A DNA stretch of 6,936 bases. It comes from GCA-020348365 sp964347995 (GTDB taxonomy: Archaea > Thermoproteota > Bathyarchaeia > Bathyarchaeales > Bathyarchaeaceae). The DNA is taken from positions 1 through 6,936 of the forward strand of contig CAYGBA010000073.1 in assembly GCA_964347995.1 (NCBI GenBank). Reading direction: 5' to 3'. The translations under genes and the position numbers were made by a program. Under the pieces are notes generated by a model. That model saw only the letters and a list, made by a program, of their open reading frames with translations, was not told the origin of the DNA and searched no databases. This document shows positions 1-5,946 of the stretch, piece after piece; the stretch's first letter is position 1; each line of letters begins with the position of its first letter.

Positions 1-281
1 TGTCAATCTTCTTCCTCCACGAAGAGGATAGGAATTAAGAATTCATTCTTATACCTTTTACGGAAGCTAGCGGCGATATCTCAGCAATCCGTTTTATACA
101 GCATCTATTCTGGGAAATTTTGTTTTCTTCTTGGCTAAAGAGTGTTTTTGTTGGATCTGACTGAGAAAACCATGGGTGAGGTTGTGGACTGATGTAAATG
201 TTCTAAGCCTTTTGACAGGTTTTGTTACATATGGGTGTGCACTGCAGTCGAATATCATGTAGTGTGATTGATTCTTCTTTT
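1..281. other. Left-edge region without a convincing gene
   Basis: No complete gene is visible. On the plus strand a frame is open from base 1 to a TAA at 136-138 (45 codons) and could be the tail of a gene entering from the left. On the minus strand a 25-codon open stretch ends at a TGA (bases 3-5) and has a charged end, FVEEED. The two overlap on opposite strands, so at most one is real, and neither shows a family I recognise. Bases 139-281 hold no notable repeat or RNA structure that I can see. A TTTTATA sequence near 93-99 resembles a TATA box but has no gene behind it. Confidence 0.4.
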
Positions 282-1199
282 TTAATGTCTCAATTTTGTA
301 AGTTTGTTAATTAGAAGAAGTGTGGGGTATGAAAACGTAGCGAGAAGTGTGATAAATCCTAAATAGAAGTATGGTTTTTGGAAACGTTCCCAAACTACGC
401 GAATCATGATAAAGGCACTTATTTGGGTTGGATTGTTATTCCAGAATTCCACACGATATGTTCCCTCTTGAGTTACTTCACCATGTCCTATTCCTTCGAT
501 GTGTTCCACTTCGCCAAGTTCCCTCACCTCTTTGAGAACTTTTCCATCTGGACTATAGATTTTGATTGAGAGGTCGTAAGTGTCGTTGGTTTCTAATCCG
601 AAAAAGAAGTGGCATCGAGTCCAAAGGACAATCGTGTTAATTGGTGGATACCTCTCCATATAGATTGCGTTTTCTTCATGCCTATCTATCCTAGGTTCCC
701 TATAAGCTTCTTTATACACCATCGTTATATTATAGCGGTAAGGATGACCTGAAACAATTGATTCAGGCACTCCCCGTTCAGCTACTATTGAGGAAGGCTG
801 CTCGACTGTCGTAAAATTCACAAAGTACAGACTGGCAACGACTAAAGCAATTGCGAGAAATAGTATGTAAATTTTTCTGAAGTCATCAATCAATGTTTCT
901 TTAGTTTTCTGGCGAGTAAGCGACTTGGGTTGTTCCTCAACTCCACCCATTAGCTTAACTGCAGCGGCTCCAACGCTAGAAAGTTCATATTTCCCATCCG
1001 AGGAGCGTGTTATCAGCTCTCCCAAATTTTCGATATGATAACTCAAGTGTCCACTATCTATGGAAAGGATTGACAAAATTTCTGAAAACGTCATCCGCTT
1101 ACTAGTCAGCATCCTAAGTATTTTCCTGCGTATTGGATGCTTCAGCGAACTGAAAATTAGAGAATAGGTTTCCTCTTCTCCTTCTTTCCTTTCCAGCAT
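282..1199 (-). CDS. Membrane-anchored winged-helix transcriptional regulator with an extracytoplasmic beta-rich domain
   Basis: A 305-residue protein starting at ATG (1197-1199). Residues about 12-85 form an ArsR-like winged helix: an LKHPIRRKILRML first helix, a turn-helix near 37-60 containing SGHLSYHIENL (the recognition-helix pattern common in archaeal wHTH proteins), then a short wing. Residues about 109-128 are a hydrophobic membrane helix and 277-298 a second one, followed by a short basic tail. The 140 residues between them (about 130-275) are beta-rich and contain SIKIYSPDGK and EGTYRVEFWNN. This recalls the GOLD/emp24-type sandwich, a weak likeness by eye only. The likely topology has both the DNA-binding end and the C-terminus in the cytoplasm and the middle domain outside. 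I infer a one-component regulator sensing an outside signal. The ligand and targets are unknown. The gene stands alone, divergent from radA. Confidence 0.85.
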   Translation of the reverse strand: MLERKEGEEETYSLIFSSLKHPIRRKILRMLTSKRMTFSEILSILSIDSGHLSYHIENLGELITRSSDGKYELSSVGAAAVKLMGGVEEQPKSLTRQKTKETLIDDFRKIYILFLAIALVVASLYFVNFTTVEQPSSIVAERGVPESIVSGHPYRYNITMVYKEAYREPRIDRHEENAIYMERYPPINTIVLWTRCHFFFGLETNDTYDLSIKIYSPDGKVLKEVRELGEVEHIEGIGHGEVTQEGTYRVEFWNNNPTQISAFIMIRVVWERFQKPYFYLGFITLLATFSYPTLLLINKLTKLRH

Positions 1200-1208
1200 T
1201 CAAGTATC

Positions 1209-1255
1209 CTTCATCAAAAAGATAGTTTTTAAATAAAATAAGCATTTTTATGAAG
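1209..1255 (-). promoter_or_regulatory. Promoter of the winged-helix gene inside an inverted repeat
   Basis: An AT-rich TATA-like stretch (about 1226-1238, reading TTATTTAAAAAC on the minus strand) lies roughly 27-40 bases before the ATG, which predicts a very short leader. It is bracketed by arms CTTCATcAAAA (1209-1219) and TTTTtATGAAG (1245-1255), inverted copies matching at 10 of 11 positions, with the centre near 1232. An arm on each side of the TATA box suits an operator. Autoregulation by the downstream gene is an inference. Confidence 0.4.
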
Positions 1256-1457
1256 AAAGTTTTACAAAATCTTATTATGAAAAAAAAGCCTTTGTGATTT
1301 CTCTGGAGAGAAAATGACTAAGTCGAAAACGTAGAAAATTGCTTTCAACAAGATACAGCATGCGTGCGCATCCGAGTATGAATGTCATTTTAGAACCCGA
1401 AGCGAGAGCCGAATAGAGTTTTGCTCTAGAAGAGAATTCCATTTTGATTTTTCTAAA

Positions 1458-1465
1458 CTTAAATA
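1458..1465 (+). promoter_or_regulatory. TATA-like box for radA
   Basis: The sequence CTTAAATA lies about 45-52 bases before the radA ATG. With the usual archaeal spacing of about 25 bases, transcription would start near 1487-1490 and leave a leader of about 20 bases, long enough for the ribosome binding site at 1499-1502. No other good TATA candidate lies in this interval. Confidence 0.45.
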
Positions 1466-1498
1466 CGTGCTACGACAACCTTCTCTCAATTCTCAGCT

Positions 1499-1502
1499 GA
1501 GG
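1499..1502 (+). promoter_or_regulatory. Shine-Dalgarno site of radA
   Basis: GAGG, seven bases before the ATG at 1510, matches part of the archaeal GGAGGTG consensus at good spacing and supports that start. Confidence 0.5.
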
Positions 1503-1509
1503 CCGTACA

Positions 1510-2508
1510 ATGACTGAAGAAGCCGCCACAGAAAAGAGGAAATATGATCATCTTAAAGACCTTCCAGGCATCGGACCAGCAACCGCCCAGAAACTGCGCG
1601 AACTAGGCTTCCACACGATAGAATCCTTAGCCACTGCCACAGTACGCGAGCTAGAGCCGGCTGGAATCGGCGAAAAGAAAGCAATGGAAATCATCCGCTT
1701 GGCACGATCATCTATCTCTCTTTCTTTCATCAGAGCTGACGAGCTGCTGAAGATGCGACAAAACATCTCCCGCCTGACGACTGGAAGCCGAGAGCTGGAC
1801 GAACTACTGGGGGGAGGACTCGAAACGCAAACCATAACTGAGCTATACGGAGAATATGGAAGCGGCAAAAGCCAGATTTGCCATCAGCTATGCGTGAACG
1901 TTCAGCTGCCGCCAGAGCGTGGTGGGCTGGGTGGCGGTGCTCTCTACATTGACACAGAGAACACATTCCGGACTGAGCGTATTGTTCAGATGGCTGAGCA
2001 TCTGGATTTCGATCCAGAGGAAGTCATTAGGAACATCATCTTTGCTGAGGCATACACATCGGATCATCAGACTTTTCTTGTTGAGAACGCTGATAAGGTG
2101 GTTAAGGAGAACAACATTCGCCTGATCATAGTGGATTCCTTGACATCCCACTTCAGAAGTGAGTATCTCGGCAGGGAGATGCTCGCTGAGAGACAGCAAA
2201 AGCTTAACAAACACATGCACAAGCTCATTCGTCTAGCTCGAGCTTTTAACGCTGTCGCGGTTGTGACGAATCAGGTAATGTCCAAGCCCGATGTCTTCTT
2301 TGGTGACGCTGTCCATCCTGTAGGCGGACACATCGTTGCACATACGAGTCACACACGCGTTTTTCTAAGGAAGTCTGCTAGAGGCCCCGTGAGGATCGCA
2401 CGTCTCGTCTCGAGTCCGTATCTGCCTGAGGGAGAGATGGTTTTCAAGATAACTGAACACGGAGTAGAGGACGTAAAGGAGGATCAGCCTAGAAGGGGCA
2501 GAAGATGA
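1510..2508 (+). CDS. radA: DNA repair and recombination protein RadA
   Basis: A 332-residue archaeal RecA/Rad51-family recombinase, which forms ATP-dependent filaments on single-stranded DNA and carries out strand exchange in homologous recombination. In order: an N-terminal helix-hairpin-helix DNA-binding domain (about 14-66, with LPGIGPATAQKL and AGIGEKKA); the polymerisation motif FIRA (73-76), by which one subunit docks on the next; Walker A GEYGSGKS (114-121); IDTENTFR (147-154) with the catalytic glutamate E150; Walker B LIIVDS (205-210); the L1/L2 DNA-binding loops, L2 around 263-288; and the ATP-cap region near 299-309. The length is normal and no intein is present. One oddity is that the ATP cap reads RLVSSPYLPEGE where archaeal RadA usually has Asp at the first of the two serines (S301). 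A TATA box and an SD site precede it. The next gene follows immediately, so the two are probably co-transcribed. Confidence 0.97.
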   Translation: MTEEAATEKRKYDHLKDLPGIGPATAQKLRELGFHTIESLATATVRELEPAGIGEKKAMEIIRLARSSISLSFIRADELLKMRQNISRLTTGSRELDELLGGGLETQTITELYGEYGSGKSQICHQLCVNVQLPPERGGLGGGALYIDTENTFRTERIVQMAEHLDFDPEEVIRNIIFAEAYTSDHQTFLVENADKVVKENNIRLIIVDSLTSHFRSEYLGREMLAERQQKLNKHMHKLIRLARAFNAVAVVTNQVMSKPDVFFGDAVHPVGGHIVAHTSHTRVFLRKSARGPVRIARLVSSPYLPEGEMVFKITEHGVEDVKEDQPRRGRR

Positions 2509-2509
2509 C

Positions 2510-2956
2510 ATGCCTGTCTCTCGAGTTTTCCTTACACGTTTTTTCCAGCTTGTGGCGGAGAGGCGGTTTACAGAGGCTGAGCGGATGCTTGAAAGGTCGA
2601 GGAAGAGAGCTCGGAAAAATGAGTGGAACAAGGGATATTTCCAGGCACTCTCTGGTATACTTCTGGCTCAAAGAACAAACGATGACAGATACCTATTCCT
2701 CCCCAGCATAAATCCGACCGATGAGGATGAACTGAAGAATTATCGGCGCGACTTCCTGGAGCACACAAGAAATATAACTCATGCAGACTATGACCGAGGC
2801 TTCTTCTCAGCTTGGAACGATTACGTAAAGGTCCTGTCGAAACTCAGTCATGAAAAGAAAAAGAAGAAAATAGAGGAGAGTCGAGAGAGTCAGCCACAAC
2901 AAACTGCGAAAGTACGGATTAAGTATCAGAAGACGGTACAAACTAAGCTTACATAA
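2510..2956 (+). CDS. Conserved-looking helical protein of unknown function, coupled to radA
   Basis: A 148-residue protein whose ATG begins one base after the radA stop codon, an arrangement that suggests translational coupling. An AAGGGG about 11 bases upstream, inside the radA end, could serve as its ribosome site. I do not recognise the family. Residues about 5-115 look all-helical: RRFTEAERMLERSRKRARKN followed by WNKGYFQALSGILLA has the paired-helix, small-residue pattern of a TPR-like hairpin, and an aromatic-rich segment (YDRGFFSAWNDYVKVL) lies near 94-109. The tail (about 114-148) is rich in Lys, Glu and Gln and is probably disordered. There is no signal peptide or membrane helix, so it is presumably cytoplasmic. 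Its position suggests a RadA accessory or DNA-repair role, but that is guilt by association only. Confidence 0.8.
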   Translation: MPVSRVFLTRFFQLVAERRFTEAERMLERSRKRARKNEWNKGYFQALSGILLAQRTNDDRYLFLPSINPTDEDELKNYRRDFLEHTRNITHADYDRGFFSAWNDYVKVLSKLSHEKKKKKIEESRESQPQQTAKVRIKYQKTVQTKLT

Positions 2957-2992
2957 CAGTTCAGTTTCAGCAGCGTATATGAATGCAGTTCC

Positions 2993-3666
2993 TTAATCTC
3001 TTATCTCTAGATTTTTTGACTCCGAAGCTTTGTAACCTTCACTATCCGTCACTGTCAATGTTACCGTATAGTTTTCAGACAATACATATGTGTGTATTAT
3101 CAATGGTTCAGTTGTGTTGGCGGTATTTTCATCTCCAAAGTTCCAAGCATAATTAATGATATGCCCGTTGAGATCATAGCTTCCTGCGGCATCAAAGGTT
3201 ATTTGTTGACTAACGACTGGAAATGCCGGAGAGTATGTGAAAGCAGCCGTCGGNNNNNNNNNNNNNNNNNNNNNNNNNNNNNNNNNNNNNNNNNNNNNNN
3301 NNNNNNNNNNNNNNNNNNNNNNNNNNNNNNNNNNNNNNNNNNNNNNNNNNNNNTTATTTGTTGACTAACGACTGGAAATGCCGGAGAGTATGTGAAAGCA
3401 GCCGTCGGATGCATGAGTGAGAATAAGAGAACCCATGAAACAATTAAGCTCAAGAAGTAGGCGCCTATCCCCATCTTGAATAGGTCTGATGGCTTTTCCA
3501 CTTTTGCTACAAACAGTCTTTTTAGAATGTAATAGGTAAGGATGTAGAAAAGTATTCCAAAAGACACCCCGCTTAAGAATGAGTTGCGCGCAAGCAGAGT
3601 GCAAAAAAGACCTGCGGTGATGCCTAAGCCAACTCTGCTCCAATAGACAACTGTTATAGGCTTCAT
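2993..3666 (-). CDS. EMC6-like three-helix membrane protein with C-terminal PKD domain (interrupted by assembly gap)
   Basis: The start is ATG at 3664-3666. The first 86 residues hold three hydrophobic helices (about 8-25, 31-49, 66-86) with short basic loops. RVGLGITAG, the GILFYILTYY segment and LFKMGIGAYF before the last helix resemble the EMC6 family of membrane-insertase subunits by eye, which is suggestive but not proven. The frame then enters PTAAFTYSPAF and hits the 100-N gap. When the identical 55-base flanks are collapsed, the frame continues unbroken to a TAA at 2993-2995, giving 172 residues. The C-terminal part (about 87-170) is a clear PKD domain, with ITFDAAGS, INYAWNFGD and YTVTLTVTDSEG. 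The PKD domain would lie outside the cell if the last helix exits. As deposited the gap breaks the frame, and extra PKD repeats may be missing. It converges with the radA operon, with 36 bases between stops. Confidence 0.75.
3199..3253. repeat. 55-bp exact direct repeat, left flank of the gap
   Basis: These 55 bases are identical to 3354-3408 and end exactly where the N run begins. They encode PTAAFTYSPAFPVVSQQI on the minus strand. A repeat that stops exactly at a gap and has the length of a common assembler k-mer (55) points to unmerged contig ends. Confidence 0.95.
3254..3353. other. Scaffold gap of 100 N
   Basis: Exactly 100 undetermined bases, the conventional filler for a gap of unknown size. 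It lies inside the minus-strand membrane/PKD gene, so any annotation that translates through it is unreliable. Confidence 0.99.
3354..3408. repeat. 55-bp exact direct repeat, right flank of the gap
   Basis: The second copy of the 55-base sequence at 3199-3253, with no mismatch. Here it directly follows, on the minus strand, the last membrane helix (LLFSLMH), so it encodes the beginning of the PKD domain. Confidence 0.95.
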
Positions 3667-3681
3667 GGCGTTTCACTTTCT

Positions 3682-3697
3682 TGGGACTTTTATCCCA
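3682..3697 (-). promoter_or_regulatory. TATA box of the membrane/PKD gene within a small inverted repeat
   Basis: On the minus strand ATAAAA (3688-3693) lies about 22-27 bases before the ATG, which predicts an essentially leaderless transcript; no SD site lies between. It is framed by TGGGA (3682-3686) and TCCCA (3693-3697), a 5-base inverted repeat that may be an operator or may be chance. Confidence 0.4.
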
Positions 3698-3814
3698 TAT
3701 TGGAGGTCTCAGGTTTTAAGGTTGCCCCTATCAGCCTCGAAAATATTGTTTCACTGATCAGTTTTTCAATTCTAATCCATTGATAATCTGTATGCATGGT
3801 TTTCTCAATAAATG

Positions 3815-3820
3815 CTTAAA
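3815..3820 (+). promoter_or_regulatory. Possible TATA box for the RqcH/NEMF gene
   Basis: CTTAAA lies 32-37 bases before the GTG at 3852. Transcription would then begin near 3843 with a leader of about ten bases containing GGGGGA (3845-3850). If this is right, the upstream TTG/ATG starts (3780, 3792) lie before the promoter and cannot be used. Confidence 0.35.
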
Positions 3821-3851
3821 GGCTTCGATTCAAAGTCTTTTGACGGGGGAC

Positions 3852-5867
3852 GTGTTGAAGGAAGAAATAGCAAGTTTTGACCTTGTCTTGCTAATCTCTG
3901 AGCTTAATAATAGAATCATGGGTGCTCGTGTTAATAACATCTACCAGATCAAGCCGAAGACCCTGCTCCTCAAACTTCGGAAACCAAGCCAACCTCACAT
4001 CCACCTGCTCATAGAGGCAGGAAAGCGCCTCAACATAACCTCCTACGTACTCGAAAAACCGAAAAGACCTCCCGCATTTTGTATGGCACTCCGAAAACAC
4101 CTCAGAAACGGCATCATTGAGAGAATCGAACAGCATGAGTTCGAAAGAATTGTGACAATTCAGGTAAGCACTGGAGAAGGCACGTTTTGGCTTGTATCCG
4201 AACTCTTTGGCAACGGAAACATCATCCTAGTGAACCCAGAGAACAAGATTCTACAAGCACTTACATATCGAAGAATGCGAGACAGAAACATACTGCGTGG
4301 CGAAGGCTTTCAACACGCGCCACCAATCGGCATAAACCCTCTGAAGTTGAGCCGACAAGATTTTGACGAAATAAGGGACCAAGGACAATTGGAAATAGTT
4401 AGAGGACTGACAAAATTCCTGAGCATCGGGGGCCAATACGCTGAAGAAATTCTCCTTCGCGCAGGTATAGACAAGAACACACAGTGTAAGAACCTTACCG
4501 CACAGGAGATCAGCAGAATCTTCAATCAACTTCAAGAACTGCTATCTATGATCACAAATGGAAATGTAGAACCCTGCGTTGTGGTTGATGACGAGGACGA
4601 GTGGATCGATGTAACACCAATCATGTTAAAGAAATACGCATCTCTCAGACGCAAAACTTATGACACTCTCAACCAGGCGCTTGACGAGTATTACGCAAGG
4701 AAACAATTGAAAGAAAAGGCTGGTAGGGTCTCTGAAGAGGTTGAACAACAAGTAGCGAAACAGAAAAGGGTTCTTCAACGCCAACAGATAGCCCTGAAGA
4801 ACTCAAAAGAAAAGATTGAACGAAACAGAAAGATCGGCGACATCATCTACACACACCTGAACGACCTACAATTTCTCCTCACAAAAGTCATGAGCGAGAA
4901 AAAAGAAGGAAAATCTTGGAAAGAGATAATTCCAGATATCAGAAAGGAGAAGGAAGCGGGACTTGCCCCAGCTATATACTTCGATTCTCTCCAATCTAAA
5001 GGTTTGATCCTCAACGTCTCGGTGGAAGACCTAATCTTCCCGCTTAATCTCCGTCACTCCATACAAGAAAACGCGGCGCACTACTATACAAGAGCAAAAA
5101 AAGCCGAGAAGAAACTCAAAGGAATAGAAAAGGCGATACGAGAGACAGAGACAAGCATTGAACGCTTAAGGCAACAAGAGATTGAGCAAATAAGGGAAAA
5201 ACAGAGGCGCTCGCCCAAGAGAAGGAAAAAGGCTTGGTACGAGAAGTTTCGGTGGTTTCACTCCTCAGACGGCTTTCTAGTAGTAGGCGGTCGAGACGCA
5301 ACAACAAATGAGATGATCATCAAAAGACATATGGAGCCACATGACATGGTTTTTCACGCAGACATCCACGGTGCACCCTTCGTTTTAATCAAGACGGAAG
5401 GAAAGAAGCCTCCTGAACAGACGATGAAGGAATCGGCTCAGCTAGCAGCCTCTTATTCTAAGGCTTGGAGAGAGAATTTGAGCTCTGTCAGTGTGTACTG
5501 GGTTTCGCCCGAGCAGGTGAGTAAAACTCCTCCCGCGGGCCAATACCTGGGAAAAGGTGCGTTCATGATCAGGGGTTCAAAGAATTATGTTCGAGACGTG
5601 CCTTTGCGAGTGGCTATTGGAATAAAAGCGGAAGATGAACACCTGATGGTTATCGGAGGTCCTATAGAAGCTATTGCTAATCAAGCAGAGGCTTACGTTA
5701 AGTTGGTTAGTGGAAGGCAGAAGAGCGGTGAACTCGCCAAGCGCATAAGAGAGATATTGGCCAATAGGGCTCCTGAACACTTGCAAAGACAAATCCTTGA
5801 GATTCCTTTGGAGAGAATACAGCGGTTTATCCCCCTAGGCAGAGGTGCCTTGAAACGAAAGCGATAA
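3852..5867 (+). CDS. rqcH: RqcH/NEMF (Rqc2) family ribosome quality-control protein
   Basis: An archaeal NFACT protein that binds the large ribosomal subunit carrying stalled peptidyl-tRNA and, in characterised relatives, recruits tRNA to add untemplated C-terminal residues. I take GTG 3852 (or TTG 3855) as the start, giving about 671 residues, because family similarity begins at KEEIASFDLVLL and the G-rich site sits just upstream. The frame is open back to TTG 3780, but those 24 extra residues look unrelated. Domains: NFACT-N (about 4-180, with ARVNNIYQ, PPAFCMALRKHL at 74-85 and FERIV at 97-101); a helix-hairpin-helix-like part (about 185-235); two coiled-coil arms (about 270-330 and 405-455); and NFACT-R (about 462-590, WYEKFRWFHSSDGFLVVGGRD and DIHGAPFV at 504-511). 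The C-terminal part is short and ends in IPLGRGALKRKR, as in archaeal members. The conserved Asp-Arg pair of yeast Rqc2 (D98/R99) is Glu-Arg here (E98/R99), and an Asp equivalent to yeast D9 is present (D10). Confidence 0.93.
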   Translation: MLKEEIASFDLVLLISELNNRIMGARVNNIYQIKPKTLLLKLRKPSQPHIHLLIEAGKRLNITSYVLEKPKRPPAFCMALRKHLRNGIIERIEQHEFERIVTIQVSTGEGTFWLVSELFGNGNIILVNPENKILQALTYRRMRDRNILRGEGFQHAPPIGINPLKLSRQDFDEIRDQGQLEIVRGLTKFLSIGGQYAEEILLRAGIDKNTQCKNLTAQEISRIFNQLQELLSMITNGNVEPCVVVDDEDEWIDVTPIMLKKYASLRRKTYDTLNQALDEYYARKQLKEKAGRVSEEVEQQVAKQKRVLQRQQIALKNSKEKIERNRKIGDIIYTHLNDLQFLLTKVMSEKKEGKSWKEIIPDIRKEKEAGLAPAIYFDSLQSKGLILNVSVEDLIFPLNLRHSIQENAAHYYTRAKKAEKKLKGIEKAIRETETSIERLRQQEIEQIREKQRRSPKRRKKAWYEKFRWFHSSDGFLVVGGRDATTNEMIIKRHMEPHDMVFHADIHGAPFVLIKTEGKKPPEQTMKESAQLAASYSKAWRENLSSVSVYWVSPEQVSKTPPAGQYLGKGAFMIRGSKNYVRDVPLRVAIGIKAEDEHLMVIGGPIEAIANQAEAYVKLVSGRQKSGELAKRIREILANRAPEHLQRQILEIPLERIQRFIPLGRGALKRKR

Positions 5868-5878
5868 CACAAGGTGGC

Positions 5879-5883
5879 TTTTT
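5879..5883 (+). terminator. Possible T-run terminator after rqcH
   Basis: Five T residues 12 bases after the stop codon, without a clear hairpin, followed by another TTTT near 5890. Archaeal termination can occur at T-rich stretches, but this one is short. Confidence 0.25.
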
Positions 5884-5902
5884 GACAGATTTTGAACGAC
5901 AA

Positions 5903-5913
5903 TTATTAATAAA
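5903..5913 (+). promoter_or_regulatory. TATA-like box of the CBS/zinc-ribbon gene
   Basis: TTATTAATAAA lies about 34-44 bases before the ATG at 5947. Transcription would start near 5935 and leave a leader of about a dozen bases that includes the SD site at 5936-5939. The gene therefore probably has its own promoter and does not depend on rqcH. Confidence 0.45.
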
Positions 5914-5935
5914 CCCTTTAGTGTATTTTCGTATC

Positions 5936-5939
5936 GAGG
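5936..5939 (+). promoter_or_regulatory. Shine-Dalgarno site deciding the CBS gene start
   Basis: GAGG with seven bases before ATG 5947. This favours ATG 5947 over the in-frame TTG at 5941, which lies too close to the site. Confidence 0.5.
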
Positions 5940-5946
5940 ATTGACC

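Larger units (their letters stand above)
1200..1509. other. Divergent intergenic region between the winged-helix gene and radA
   Basis: This 310-base stretch carries a promoter for each neighbour at its ends and is AT-rich on the left. In the middle are a near-palindrome ATGCGTGCGCAT (1360-1371) and a small perfect inverted repeat TAGAG/CTCTA with a 5-base loop (1414-1428). An 18-codon open frame begins at ATG 1360 and stops at 1414-1416, with no ribosome binding site worth the name. I see no tRNA or clear box C/D RNA. Confidence 0.5.

Noticed and set aside
378..569. Plus-strand 63-codon frame inside the winged-helix gene
   Set aside because: It is antisense to a gene with clear domain content; the translation resembles no family and no promoter or ribosome site is seen.
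1360..1416. 18-codon open frame in the radA upstream region
   Set aside because: It is too short, lacks a ribosome site and is preceded by no suitable promoter. It overlaps a near-palindrome that explains the local base bias equally well.
1414..1428. TAGAG/CTCTA hairpin as a terminator or attenuator
   Set aside because: The stem is only five base pairs with no following T run, and it lies upstream of the likely radA promoter.
1548..2220. Several minus-strand open frames within radA
   Set aside because: They are antisense to a clearly identified recombinase gene, show low-complexity Ser/Arg-rich or unrecognisable translations, and have no ribosome sites.
3092..3364. Plus-strand open frame running into the N run
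   Set aside because: It exists only because Ns contain no stop codons, and it lies opposite the PKD-coding strand, which reads as a real domain.
3702..3707. Perfect-looking GGAGGT ribosome site on the plus strand
   Set aside because: No start codon follows at proper spacing in an open frame; it lies in the promoter region of the divergent membrane/PKD gene.
3780..3851. Upstream TTG/ATG starts for the RqcH/NEMF gene (24 extra residues)
   Set aside because: The extra residues do not resemble the family N-terminus, and a TATA-like box and G-rich site lie between them and GTG 3852. They are not strictly excluded.
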